A stretch of DNA of 64,000 nucleotides, taken from contig JABFFZ010000006.1 of the NCBI GenBank assembly GCA_013112725.1, forward strand, positions 1 to 64,000, read 5' to 3'. The DNA comes from Chloroflexota bacterium. GTDB lineage: Bacteria; Chloroflexota; Anaerolineae; Promineifilales; Promineifilaceae. The notes below the pieces were generated by a model, which was not told the DNA's origin, searched no databases, and saw nothing but the letters and a program-made list of their open reading frames with translations. The translations under genes were made by a program, and so were the position numbers. Positions 7,469-16,712 of the stretch are shown here, in pieces. Numbering within the stretch: the stretch's first letter is position 1; every line of letters begins with the position of its first letter.

Positions 7469-9010
7469 ATGCGCATCCTTCGCGGAAAAATGAAGCAGTG
7501 GTTGTATCGTTTATCAGATAATTTGCCGGCGCCAGGCCAGATTGAAGTCGCGTCCGAATCATTCACGCTCTTGCCGGAAACAGGCCAGCAGAGTCATGAT
7601 ATTTACTATGATTCCTTCGACTGGCGGTTGTACCAGCAGTCGTTGGCGTTGGTGAGCAATAAACGCACTATTTACCTGGCCGACCTGGCGGCGGCCGAGG
7701 ACAGCCCCAAAGCACCCTTGCGCCAGCGCCCCACCTTTGCCTGGAATTTGCCGGAAGGCGAAATAAGGGAACGGTTGACCCCCCTGTTGGATGTGCGCGC
7801 CCTGCTGCCTCAGGCCGAACTCACTATCTACCGCACCCCTTATCGCGTGTTGAACGAAGATGAAAAGACGGTGGCGCGCCTGGTGGTGGAAACAATACGG
7901 CCGTCCACTGCCGACACCCTTCCCCTCACTACCTGCGCCCGCCTGCAACCACTGCGTGGCTATGAAGCCGAAACTGAACGGGTCGCCGGTTGGCTGGTAA
8001 TGCAAGGGGCTACGGCCGTCACGCCCCTGGAATGGTATAAAGGGATTTTAACGGCCGTAGGCAAAGACCCTGGCGAATACATCGCCAAACCCCGGCTGGC
8101 GCTCGATCCGGCCACACTCGCGCCCATTGCCTTGAAACAATTGCTCCGCGCCGAGCTAGAAATCATCCAGACCAACCTCCCTTACATTTCCCAGGATATT
8201 GACACCGAATTTTTGCACGATTTCCGCGTGGCGCTGCGCCGCTCCCGTTCTGCCCTCAGCCAGTTTAAGGATGTGCTGCCTGCGGAGCCGGTGGCCCGTT
8301 TCCGCGCCGACCTGAAAATGGTCGCCCAATGGACAAACGACCTGCGTGACCTGGACGTGTATCTGCTGGCCGAACCCGGCTACCGGGCGATGCTGCCCGA
8401 TTTTATGCAGGCGGACATGGCCCTCTTGTTTACCTATTTGCGGCAAAAACGGAAAAAGGCATTGCGCACGGCCGTGTCCGCTCTCCATTCTGCGACTTGT
8501 CAACAAATCATGGCCGACTGGGCTGCCTTTCTATACACAACTACCCCCGCCGCCCCGGCTAACCCCATTTTGCCCCTGGCACAGCGGCGCATCTACAAGC
8601 GATACCGGCGCATCATCAAGCAAGGGCAAAAAATCTTGCTCAGCGGCAATGAACCGGAAATGCACGCGCTGCGCATTGAATGTAAAAAGCTGCGCTACTT
8701 GCTGGAGTTTTTTGCCACCCTCTTCCCCCCAGAAGAGATGACGCTGCTGATTGGTCAGCTTAAAACATTACAAAGCAACCTGGGTGATATTAACGACCTG
8801 CATGTGCAAGAAGCCTATTTATTACGGTTGGCCGCTGAACTGCCGCTGCCCCAATCACGCGCCACCCTGCTGGCGGTGGGCGCGCTGGTAGCCCATTTAC
8901 ACCAGCAGCGCGCACAGGCCAGAGACAAATTCAGCGATGCCTTTACCCAGTTTGCTACCCCAGAAAACCGCCGCCTCTTCAAAAAACTTTTTAAGGTGGA
9001 ATCAACATGA
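7469..9010 (+). CDS. CHAD domain protein with an N-terminal CYTH-like region
   Basis: Residues about 20-205 resemble a divergent CYTH/triphosphate-tunnel domain but lack a clear ExExK motif. Residues about 225-505 are a CHAD domain: FLHDFRVALRRSRSAL, LRDLDVYL, MHALRIECKKLRYLLEF and LQSNLGDINDLHV carry the conserved His, Arg and Lys residues that bind polyphosphate. CHAD proteins localise to polyphosphate granules in other bacteria (established). The start is uncertain: ATG at 7469 or ATG at 7490, both with weak ribosome sites. The end overlaps the next gene by 4 nt (ATGA), so the two are translationally coupled. A catalytic role is unlikely given the missing CYTH residues. Confidence 0.88.
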   Translation: MRILRGKMKQWLYRLSDNLPAPGQIEVASESFTLLPETGQQSHDIYYDSFDWRLYQQSLALVSNKRTIYLADLAAAEDSPKAPLRQRPTFAWNLPEGEIRERLTPLLDVRALLPQAELTIYRTPYRVLNEDEKTVARLVVETIRPSTADTLPLTTCARLQPLRGYEAETERVAGWLVMQGATAVTPLEWYKGILTAVGKDPGEYIAKPRLALDPATLAPIALKQLLRAELEIIQTNLPYISQDIDTEFLHDFRVALRRSRSALSQFKDVLPAEPVARFRADLKMVAQWTNDLRDLDVYLLAEPGYRAMLPDFMQADMALLFTYLRQKRKKALRTAVSALHSATCQQIMADWAAFLYTTTPAAPANPILPLAQRRIYKRYRRIIKQGQKILLSGNEPEMHALRIECKKLRYLLEFFATLFPPEEMTLLIGQLKTLQSNLGDINDLHVQEAYLLRLAAELPLPQSRATLLAVGALVAHLHQQRAQARDKFSDAFTQFATPENRRLFKKLFKVEST

Positions 9011-9768
9011 CGGCCGTTATTGCCATTTACAGTCACAAAGGCGGCGTGGGCAAAACGACAACGGCCGTGAACCTGGCCTATCTGGCCGCCCAGGATGGAT
9101 ACCCCACGCTGCTGTGCGATTTAGACCCACAGGGCGCCAGTTCCTTTTATTTCCGCATCAAACCCAAAGTGGTGAAGGAGGCCCGCAGCCTGGGTACGGC
9201 GCATGACGCCATCGCCCGTAGCATCAAAGGCAGCGATTACGAACATCTGGATGTGCTGCCCGCCGACATCAGCTACCGCAGCCTGGAATTGGCCTTTAGC
9301 GACAAAAAGCGCCCCACCAAACGGTTAAGCCGCATCCTTGATCCCCTGCGCAAAGAATATGCCACCATCTTTCTGGACTGCCCACCCACCCTGAATTTGC
9401 TGGCCGAAAACATCTTCACCGCCGCCGACCGGCTGCTCATCCCGCTCATTCCCACCACCCTGGCCGTCAATGCTTATGCCCAAATGCTGGCCTTCTTCAA
9501 AAAACGGGGGCATGACGCCAACAACATATACACCTTTCTCTCCATGGTAGACGCCCGCCGTAAGCTGCACCGGGAAGTGGCGACGGCCGTGTACCAACAA
9601 TACCCCCACATCCTGCATACCCCCATCCCCACCCTCTCCCAAATTGAGCAAATGGGGCTGCACCGCCAACCCCTGCCTGCCTTTGCCCCTCGTTCCCCCG
9701 CCACCCAGGCTTACCAGGCACTCTGGGTTGAATTTCAGGAAAAAGCACTCAGGGGACGTAAGCCGTAA
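9007..9768 (+). CDS. ParA/MinD-family P-loop ATPase
   Basis: A 253-residue ParA-type ATPase. It has the deviant Walker A SHKGGVGKTT with the signature Lys at the front, Walker A' DLDPQG and Walker B FLDCPP. Family members bind nucleoid DNA as ATP dimers and move plasmids, chromosomes or protein/lipid cargoes. No parB or parS-like gene is next to it; instead it overlaps the CHAD gene by 4 nt and follows the lysine-tailed HTH gene. This suggests cargo positioning of the CHAD complex, perhaps polyphosphate granules (inference). An exclusively chromosomal-partition role is less likely without ParB. Confidence 0.9.
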   Translation: MTAVIAIYSHKGGVGKTTTAVNLAYLAAQDGYPTLLCDLDPQGASSFYFRIKPKVVKEARSLGTAHDAIARSIKGSDYEHLDVLPADISYRSLELAFSDKKRPTKRLSRILDPLRKEYATIFLDCPPTLNLLAENIFTAADRLLIPLIPTTLAVNAYAQMLAFFKKRGHDANNIYTFLSMVDARRKLHREVATAVYQQYPHILHTPIPTLSQIEQMGLHRQPLPAFAPRSPATQAYQALWVEFQEKALRGRKP

Positions 9769-9830
9769 AACGTAAAACGTGATCCGTAAACCGAAGTCCG
9801 ACATCCGACTTCGGGCTTCCGATTTTTATC
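9765..9830. repeat. CGTAAAACGTAA and CCGACTTCGG phrase repeats
   Basis: Just after the ParA stop there are tandem CGTAAAACGT/ATCCGTAA phrases and a GAAGTCCGACATCCGACTTC hairpin. Similar phrases occur at 20206-20246 and 3541-3573. Confidence 0.5.
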
Positions 9831-9843
9831 AAAACCAACAGGG

Positions 9844-9877
9844 ATCAAAAAAAGCCCCGGCTTGTCATCAGGGCTTT
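9844..9877 (-). terminator. Rho-independent terminator of the 9908-10225 gene
   Basis: AAAGCCC at 9851-9857 pairs with GGGCTTT at 9871-9877. Read on the minus strand the stem is followed by a run of seven T (9844-9853 region). It lies 30 nt past the stop codon of the minus-strand gene. Confidence 0.65.
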
Positions 9878-9907
9878 ACAGGGCTTGCAGTGCCAGGCAT
9901 TACGTTC

Positions 9908-10225
9908 TTACTGCAAAAATTCAATCAGGCCGTAGCTGTCCTCTTCCACCGGCAGGGCCGTAATTTTGATTAGCGCCTCATCCCCCGTCTGTGTCCGCAA
10001 TACCAACTGTGTCTGGGTGTGCCACTCTTGCCACAAATCCCCGTCCACAATTTTGAAACTGCACAGCGCCCCATGTCGCCCCAGCGATTTGCTTTGCTCA
10101 ACGCTGTAACCATTCAATACCACCCGCGCCAATGGGTCACCTGTCTCTGGTTTAAATACCAGCAACGTCCTTTCGGGTGAGGGGGGCGGTTGTGATGGGG
10201 GTTTTTTCCGTCTAAACATCATCAT
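9908..10225 (-). CDS. Conserved hypothetical protein
   Basis: About 105 residues with a basic, proline-rich N-terminus (MFRRKKPPSQPPPSP) followed by a compact domain of alternating hydrophobic residues (TLLVFKPETGDPLARVVLNGY) suggestive of a small beta-rich fold. I recognise no family. Three adjacent ATG codons (10225, 10222, 10219) are candidate starts and none has a strong ribosome site. It is convergent with the ParA gene and has its own terminator. Confidence 0.55.
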   Translation of the reverse strand: MMMFRRKKPPSQPPPSPERTLLVFKPETGDPLARVVLNGYSVEQSKSLGRHGALCSFKIVDGDLWQEWHTQTQLVLRTQTGDEALIKITALPVEEDSYGLIEFLQ

Positions 10226-10339
10226 ATTATATCGCTTGCGCAGACTACTGGGCAACCGAAGGCGCTATGCTAATCCTCTAGTCTCATCTCGCACCTGCGT
10301 GCTGCCCGGTGGTGGAAGGACGGCCGTTCAACTTCCCGC

Positions 10340-10368
10340 CTGAATCGCCATCGCAAATTCGTTATAAT
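10340..10368 (+). promoter_or_regulatory. Candidate promoter for the helicase gene
   Basis: TATAAT is at 10363-10368, with a weak TGAATC near 10341 at a 16-nt spacing. The transcript would carry the hairpin at 10409-10464 in its leader. Confidence 0.4.
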
Positions 10369-10408
10369 CGTATACATGATGAACCTGACGAACTGGCTGA
10401 CAGAGAAG

Positions 10409-10464
10409 ATCGGGAGATTGGGAGATTAGGAGATTCAATCTCTCAATTTCCCAATCTCCTGATC
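10409..10464. repeat. GGGAGATT-family hairpin in helicase leader
   Basis: GATCGGGAGATTGGGAGATT at 10409-10428 pairs with 10445-10464 with two mismatches. It ends 11 nt before the helicase ATG and no ribosome-binding site follows it, so it may influence translation. Related copies are near 1411, 38054, 43507, 50230 and 62367. Confidence 0.65.
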
Positions 10465-10475
10465 TCATCCACAAT

Positions 10476-13091
10476 ATGGCCCTCTCCGAATTATTAGCCG
10501 ATTTACGCCTCAACCGCGACTTCATGGCCAACGTGGTCGCCTGGGAACGGCTGCGGGCACGGCCGTCGCGCACTGCCCCCCTTCCTTTCCCCCTGGATGA
10601 ACGGCTGCGGGCCGGTCTGGCTGCGCGCGGCGTGGACAGCTTTTATACGCATCAGGCAGCGGCCATTACGGCCGTGTCCCAGGGCCAACACGTCGTCATT
10701 GCCACCAGCACCGCCTCCGGCAAATCGCTATGTTACACCGTGCCCGTCTTGCAGCGATTGTTGGCCCGTCCGTCCGCCCGCGCCCTCTACCTCTTCCCTA
10801 CCAAAGCGTTAGCCCATGACCAACTGGCAGAGACAACGGCCGTTATCCAGGCCGGCAGGCTGCCCATCTCCGCCCACAGCTACGATGGCGACACCCCCCG
10901 CAGCCAGCGCAGCAAAATCCGGCAGCGCGGCGGCATCCTCATCAGCAACCCAGACATGCTCCACGCCGGGATTTTGCCCTACCACACCACCTGGCGCGAC
11001 CTATTCGCCAACCTGGAATTTGTAGTTTTGGATGAGATTCACGCCTACCGGGGTATCTTTGGCAGCCACATCGCCAACGTGCTGCGCCGTTTGCAGCGCC
11101 TCTGCCGCTTTTACGGCAGTGATCCCCAATTCATCTGCTGCTCCGCCACCATTGCCAACCCCCAGGAACATGCTGAACGGCTGGTTGAACGGCCGTTCAC
11201 CCTGGTGGACGAAACGCAAAACGGTGCGCCCACCGGCGAAAAACAGTTCATCCTCTACAACCCGCCCATCATTGACGAAGAACTCGGCTTGCGCGCCAGC
11301 ACCGTCATGGCCGCCCGCGACGCCGCCCTGGCCTTCTTACAGCAAGACATCCAGACCATCGTTTTTGCCCGCGCCCGCAGCACAGTAGAACTACTGCTGA
11401 GTTATTTGCAGGATGAATTAGCCTATGCCGGGCAAAATGGTACGGCGAACCCGAAGCCACTTCGAGCCGTCACCGGCTATCGCGGCGGCTACCTGCCCCT
11501 GGAACGGCGCCAAATTGAACATGGCCTGCGTACGGGTGCGTTGCGCGGTGTGGTGGCCACCAACGCCCTGGAACTGGGCATTGACATTGGCGAACTGGAT
11601 GCGGCCGTTATCACCGGCTATCCCGGCTCCATCGCTTCCGTCTGGCAGCAGGCGGGGCGCGCCGGGCGGCGAGCGGCGCAGTCGGCGGCGCTGCTCATTG
11701 CCGGGAACAACCCGTTGGATCAATATATTTGCGGCCACCCGCGATACCTGTTTGGGCAATCGCCGGAACATGCCCTGACCAACCCGGACAATTTGCGTAT
11801 TCTGGTCAAACATTTGCTTTGCGCGGCCTATGAACTGCCCTGGCAGGCAGGGGAAGCCTTTGGCAATCATGGCCCGGTGGACGAACTGCTGCCCATTTTG
11901 CAGGCGGAAGGGGTGCTGCACGAAACGCGGGGGCAGTATCACTGGCTGGGAGATGGCGCGCCGGCCACTTCCGTGTCCCTGCGCACCAGCGGCGATGATA
12001 CCGTCGTCATTCAAGATGTGGACGCGCCCGGTCACCCGGAAGTCATCGGTGAGATTGACCTGGAGACGGCGCCGGTGATGGTGTATGAAGATGCCATTTA
12101 CATGCACCAGGCACGCACGTATCTGGTGGAGCGGTTGGATTGGGACGGCCGTATCGCCTATGCCCGCCCCGTGGAAGTGGACTACTACACCCGCGCCAGC
12201 ATCGGCAGCGCCATCCGTGAGCTACGCCCCGAAGTGGAAGTCACAGAAGGTGGCGTCTACCGCGCCTTTGGTGATGTGTCGGTGGTCACCAAAGCCACCG
12301 GCTACCGCAAAATCAAACGCTATTCCCACGAAACGCTTGGTTTTGGCCCCATTGAACTGCCGGAACTGGTGCTGGAAACGAGCGGCTACTGGCTGGTTTT
12401 CAGCGAAGAGTTAACCGAACAGTTGTATGACGCGGGGATTTTGCTGCGGCCCAACGATTATGGCCCGAACTGGCAGGCAGCGCGGCGGGCGGTGTTGGAG
12501 CGGGATAATCATCGCTGCCGCCTATGTGGTGCGGCCGGAAAAGACCCTTCGGGTTTGGGAAAACCCGAAGGGTCTACTATCGTGCTGCACGTGCATCACA
12601 TACGGCCGTTCCGCGAATTTGGCTATATCCCCGGCCAAAATGAACAGTACCGCGAAGCCAACAAACCGGAGAACCTGATCACTCTCTGCCCCAGCTGCCA
12701 CCGCCAGGCCGAAGCCGGGCAGCAGGCGCGGTCGGCGCTGGGTGGGCTGGCCTACGTGCTGCGCAACCTGGCCCCGCTTTACCTGATGTGCGACCCCGGC
12801 GACATTGAGGTCAGCGCGGAAAGCCGCAGCCCGCTGACGCAAGCGCCGACGGTGGTGGTGTACGAACGGGTGGCGGCCGGCGTCGGCTTCAGCCAGCGCC
12901 TCTTTGAACTGCACCACGATCTGCTGGCGGCCGCACGCGAACTGGTGGCCGACTGCCGCTGCCGCGACGGCTGCCCCGCCTGCGTCGGCCCCCCTGGCGA
13001 GATTGGCCCAGACACAAAGGCCGTGACGCGGCGTTTGCTCGCCTTGCTTCTACGCCATCCTTCAACTGAAACAGACCCGAAGGGCTTTTGA
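10476..13091 (+). CDS. MrfA/YprA-like DEAD/DEAH helicase with inserted HNH nuclease domain
   Basis: An 871-residue SF2 helicase. N-terminal RecA core: ATSTASGKS (motif I), DEIH in VVLDEIHAYRG (motif II), SAT in CCSATIANP (motif III); second core with AGRAGRR (motif VI). The C-terminus is a DUF1998/MZB-type domain with four cysteines (CRCRDGCPAC), as in Bacillus MrfA, a 3'-5' DNA helicase of mitomycin-damage repair (family knowledge). Unusually, residues about 668-750 are an HNH domain: C681-x2-C684, H705/H707/H708, and C738-x2-C741-H742. Helicase and nuclease are thus in one chain. A perfect 15-bp palindromic repeat is inserted in frame inside the HNH domain. The partner exonuclease mrfB is not adjacent. 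The start ATG lacks a ribosome site. Confidence 0.9.
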   Translation: MALSELLADLRLNRDFMANVVAWERLRARPSRTAPLPFPLDERLRAGLAARGVDSFYTHQAAAITAVSQGQHVVIATSTASGKSLCYTVPVLQRLLARPSARALYLFPTKALAHDQLAETTAVIQAGRLPISAHSYDGDTPRSQRSKIRQRGGILISNPDMLHAGILPYHTTWRDLFANLEFVVLDEIHAYRGIFGSHIANVLRRLQRLCRFYGSDPQFICCSATIANPQEHAERLVERPFTLVDETQNGAPTGEKQFILYNPPIIDEELGLRASTVMAARDAALAFLQQDIQTIVFARARSTVELLLSYLQDELAYAGQNGTANPKPLRAVTGYRGGYLPLERRQIEHGLRTGALRGVVATNALELGIDIGELDAAVITGYPGSIASVWQQAGRAGRRAAQSAALLIAGNNPLDQYICGHPRYLFGQSPEHALTNPDNLRILVKHLLCAAYELPWQAGEAFGNHGPVDELLPILQAEGVLHETRGQYHWLGDGAPATSVSLRTSGDDTVVIQDVDAPGHPEVIGEIDLETAPVMVYEDAIYMHQARTYLVERLDWDGRIAYARPVEVDYYTRASIGSAIRELRPEVEVTEGGVYRAFGDVSVVTKATGYRKIKRYSHETLGFGPIELPELVLETSGYWLVFSEELTEQLYDAGILLRPNDYGPNWQAARRAVLERDNHRCRLCGAAGKDPSGLGKPEGSTIVLHVHHIRPFREFGYIPGQNEQYREANKPENLITLCPSCHRQAEAGQQARSALGGLAYVLRNLAPLYLMCDPGDIEVSAESRSPLTQAPTVVVYERVAAGVGFSQRLFELHHDLLAAARELVADCRCRDGCPACVGPPGEIGPDTKAVTRRLLALLLRHPSTETDPKGF
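12542..12575. repeat. Intragenic palindromic repeat in the HNH domain
   Basis: AGACCCTTCGGGTTT at 12542-12556 pairs perfectly with 12561-12575 across 4 nt. It encodes residues about 690-700 (KDPSGLGKPEG), between the CxxC and the His motif. The same repeat family lies at 13073-13105, 22769-22802 and 45106-45139. Confidence 0.8.
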
Positions 13092-13105
13092 AACCCTTCG
13101 GGTCT
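13073..13105. repeat. GACCCGAAGGG hairpin containing the helicase stop codon
   Basis: AGACCCGAAGGG at 13073-13084 pairs perfectly with 13094-13105. The loop holds the helicase stop TGA (13089-13091), so the protein ends in TDPKGF from repeat sequence. Confidence 0.75.
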
Positions 13106-13114
13106 GGGCGCTAA

Positions 13115-13434
13115 TTATGAAGCGTTGGCCACAAACTCAATAATCAGTTCTACTTCTTCTTCCACATTGGCTACATTGGGCACACTGGGAATTTGCAGGC
13201 CATAGTCGCCGCGGCTGACGGCGGCGGTGGCCGTACCGGTGAGTTGTGTGGGTGACACGGCCGTTGCTTCCACCGTAAACGTCACCGCATTGGTCACATC
13301 CCGAATGGTCAGGTCGCCGGTAATGGTGAACGTCACCGTATCGCCGATGTTCACCGATTTGGGCAGGCCGATCACGGCCGTTGGCGTAAAGGTGATAAAT
13401 TCATAGGCGCCCGTGTCTAAAATCTCGTTCTGGA
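13115..13434 (-). pseudogene. YceI-family protein, 5' truncated
   Basis: The minus-strand frame reads into a YceI lipocalin-like C-terminal half: LDTGAYEFITFTP, then GDLTIRDVTNAVTF, and the family hallmark GDYGLQIPSVPNVANVEEEV. The N-terminal half and signal peptide are missing. The reading frame stops matching exactly at 13434/13435, where the IS66-type terminal repeat begins, so insertion of that element truncated the gene. YceI proteins bind isoprenoids or act in stress (family knowledge); this copy is presumably dead. Confidence 0.8.
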
Positions 13435-13446
13435 GTAACCGTTCAG
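13435..13446. repeat. IS66-type terminal inverted repeat
   Basis: GTAACCGTTCAG directly abuts the truncated YceI gene on one side and the transposase stop codon on the other. The same 12-mer, or a one-base variant, bounds the miniature elements at 21960, 28448 and 51526. IS66 ends typically start with GTAA (family knowledge). Confidence 0.75.
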
Positions 13447-14252
13447 TTATGAGTTATGATGACACCCGTCTAACTTATCCGAAGGTAGCAAAGAAGGCAT
13501 TGGCAACCCAGAACCATAGGTCTGGCAGACTTGGGTCAAGAAATCCAGGACATGTCGTTGCTGCCGACGCAGGGAAATAACGACGGTCAAGAGACGTTCG
13601 ACAAAGCGGCTACCCGCCTCACTTTGGGTACTAAAGCTGCGTTTGCGCCACAGGACAGCCCGACGCAACGCTTGTTCAGCCGCATTATTGGTCGGCTCAA
13701 TGCCAGACTGGTCCACAAAAGTCCACAATGCGGTCTTGTGCTTAAGCAGGTTGCGGCAGGTAGCCTGGGTTTGCGGGTGTGTCACCAAGGTAATGCTCAG
13801 TTGCAGCAGGGATTCAATCTCTTGGCGAATGGGCTGCATGGCGGTCTGAAATTCTGGGCAGGTGAGGGTGCCATCACGCACACGATGCCAAAGCGTAAAC
13901 ATCTGCCTGGTTTGGGCCAGCAACAGCCGACCCATCACCGCCGAATCACTGCCCCGGTCTACCAAAGCCTGGAAATCACGCTGCAAATGAGACCAGCACA
14001 GTTGGCGTCGCTCATCAGCCCGCCCATTGTAGGCGCTGTGCCGGTCAGAACCAACGATCCCGGCATACTCCGTGCCCAGCAAGGCTACCACGCCTTGTTG
14101 ACTTCTGCTTGCCTGGAGCAAAAAGAGCGCCACCGCTGGGGTGCTGCCTACGCACAACCAATAGGATTGCTCTTCTTGGCGCCACCCTGTTTCATCTACA
14201 TTGACCACCGGCTGCTGACGCAGGCCCGATTGCAACAAGGCTGCCGCACCTT
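13447..14252 (-). pseudogene. IS66-family transposase, C-terminal fragment
   Basis: The 263 readable residues contain the IS66 catalytic core: VVNVDETGWR (first Asp), GIVGSDRHSAYNG, QLCWSHLQRDF, and the C-terminal EPTNNAAEQALRRAVLWRKRS plus SRFVERLLTV. A stop codon at 14251-14253 precedes the frame, and the N-terminal half of a normal ~500-residue TnpC, as well as TnpA and TnpB, is missing. No matching second terminal repeat was found before the next transposase remnant. The element is therefore dead but retains the end that defines the miniature elements in this window. Confidence 0.85.
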
Positions 14253-14398
14253 AACCCAACGGGCGCGTCAATATCAGGAGGCGCCTATGTAAAGCAATGT
14301 AGCTGCCCCTGTTCAGATAAACAGCCCCTTTGGTCGCCTGACCGGGTACTGAACCCATAGCGACGAAGGGACACGAAGACCAATGAAAAAGGGACATT

Positions 14399-14933
14399 TT
14401 AAACCGATGAAATGAGGACTTTATGACCCGATGTTGACAGATGAAGCCGGTCGACTGTTTTGAGACGACAATCTTCTACTGTGCAACCCGACTTGATGAC
14501 CTTGTGGTAAACCTCAATTTGCCAGCGGCAGCCGTACCATTGCACCACTTGCACCGCATCGGCAAAGGTTTTCACCGGTGCGTTGCTCAACAGTAACCAT
14601 TCAATCGGTTCATCCACGTCAACAGGTGGGTCATCTTAAGGTTGTGTCTTGTATGGCTAATACCAGCACACGCTGACCCATACGGGCCACCGTCCGCTGC
14701 TGGTGCGGGGCCACAATGCGCGCTGGTGTGACCTTGTCGTTGGCAAAAAACCGGTAGGCAGCTTTGGTATCCGCCCAATCTTCGCAGGCCTGGTTGATGG
14801 GCTTAGTTGGTTGTTGGGTCAGGGCGCTGGCCAACTCCTGGCAGCGCCAATTGAGACGCCCGTCCTTTAATTCAACATGGGCAAATTCTTCAGCAGCCCA
14901 TTGATTGTCGGAAGTGACAAGATTGTCAAACAA
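14399..14933 (-). pseudogene. IS4/Tn5-like transposase with internal deletion
   Basis: The N-terminal 100 residues (14631-14933) look like a Tn5-type transposase N-terminus (CQELASALTQQPTKPINQAC, WADTKAAYRFFAND) and stop after LAIQDTTLR. The C-terminal 72 residues (14399-14617) match the family's end (EPIEWLLLSNAPVKTF, WYGCRWQIEVYHKVIKSGC). The central catalytic ~250 residues are deleted and the frames do not join. It is convergent in decay with the IS66 fragment beside it. Confidence 0.85.
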
Positions 14934-15250
14934 GATTTATATTCCTCCTCTATTCAATGTGATGAGGTTGGAGTTTGTCCTACTCATCTCCCTGTGGGGA
15001 GATATGGGTAATAGATAGTTGTAGACTAATTGATAATTCGTACTGGTAAGTTTCTGCTAGTCGTATGTGACTTGGTAGTATTAGTCTTTCGGCGCTTTTC
15101 TGTCTATAGAAATAAGCCTTTAATTTCTTTAACTGTGCTTCTAGGCTCATAAACCACTCGTTTGCGAATGAACGTTATTACAACCATTCAGGAACTATAC
15201 ATAATATACTACTTTTATCTGCTTGTTACAAACGCTCGAACAAACAAAAA
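14934..15250. other. A+T-rich spacer without genes
   Basis: About 300 nt after the transposase remnant with no open frame of note and no repeat family seen elsewhere in the window. A short inverted motif GTCCTACTCATCTCCC/GGGGAGATATGGG is visible near 14975-15008. It may hold decayed IS4 sequence, but I cannot identify an end. Confidence 0.4.
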
Positions 15251-15280
15251 AGAGACGGCCGTACCCCTACGGCCGTCTCT
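15243..15280 (-). terminator. Rho-independent terminator of aceBA built from two ACGGCCGT copies
   Basis: AGAGACGGCCGTA at 15251-15263 pairs perfectly with 15268-15280 (13 bp, loop of four). On the minus strand it is followed by six T. Each arm contains the 8-bp palindrome ACGGCCGT. It lies 38 nt past the isocitrate lyase stop. Confidence 0.9.
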
Positions 15281-15317
15281 TACTGTTCACTGCTTACTGC
15301 TTACTGATTACTGATTA

Positions 15318-16649
<1,332 letters not shown>

Positions 16650-16681
16650 GAGATCTTTCCTCCAGGTGTGGGAATGGGTAT

Positions 16682-16712
16682 CAGGTAATTGGGTAATTAT
16701 TCAATTACTCAG
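16682..16712. repeat. GGTAATTGGGTAATT phrase between aceB and aceA
   Basis: A short member of the TAATTGGG family fills the gap between the malate synthase stop and the isocitrate lyase ribosome site, with ATTCAATTAC as a partial second arm. Confidence 0.45.

Noticed and set aside
9007..9768. Chromosome or plasmid partition locus (ParAB-parS, origin)
   Set aside because: No parB, parS-like palindromes, dnaA boxes or rep genes are nearby; the ATPase is coupled to a CHAD gene instead.
12478..12730. Homing endonuclease or intein inside the helicase
   Set aside because: The HNH segment lacks intein splice motifs (no N-terminal Cys or C-terminal His-Asn) and reads as an integral domain insertion.
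13531..14292. 253-codon plus-strand frame opposite the IS66 transposase
   Set aside because: The minus strand carries unmistakable IS66 motifs, so this is antisense noise.
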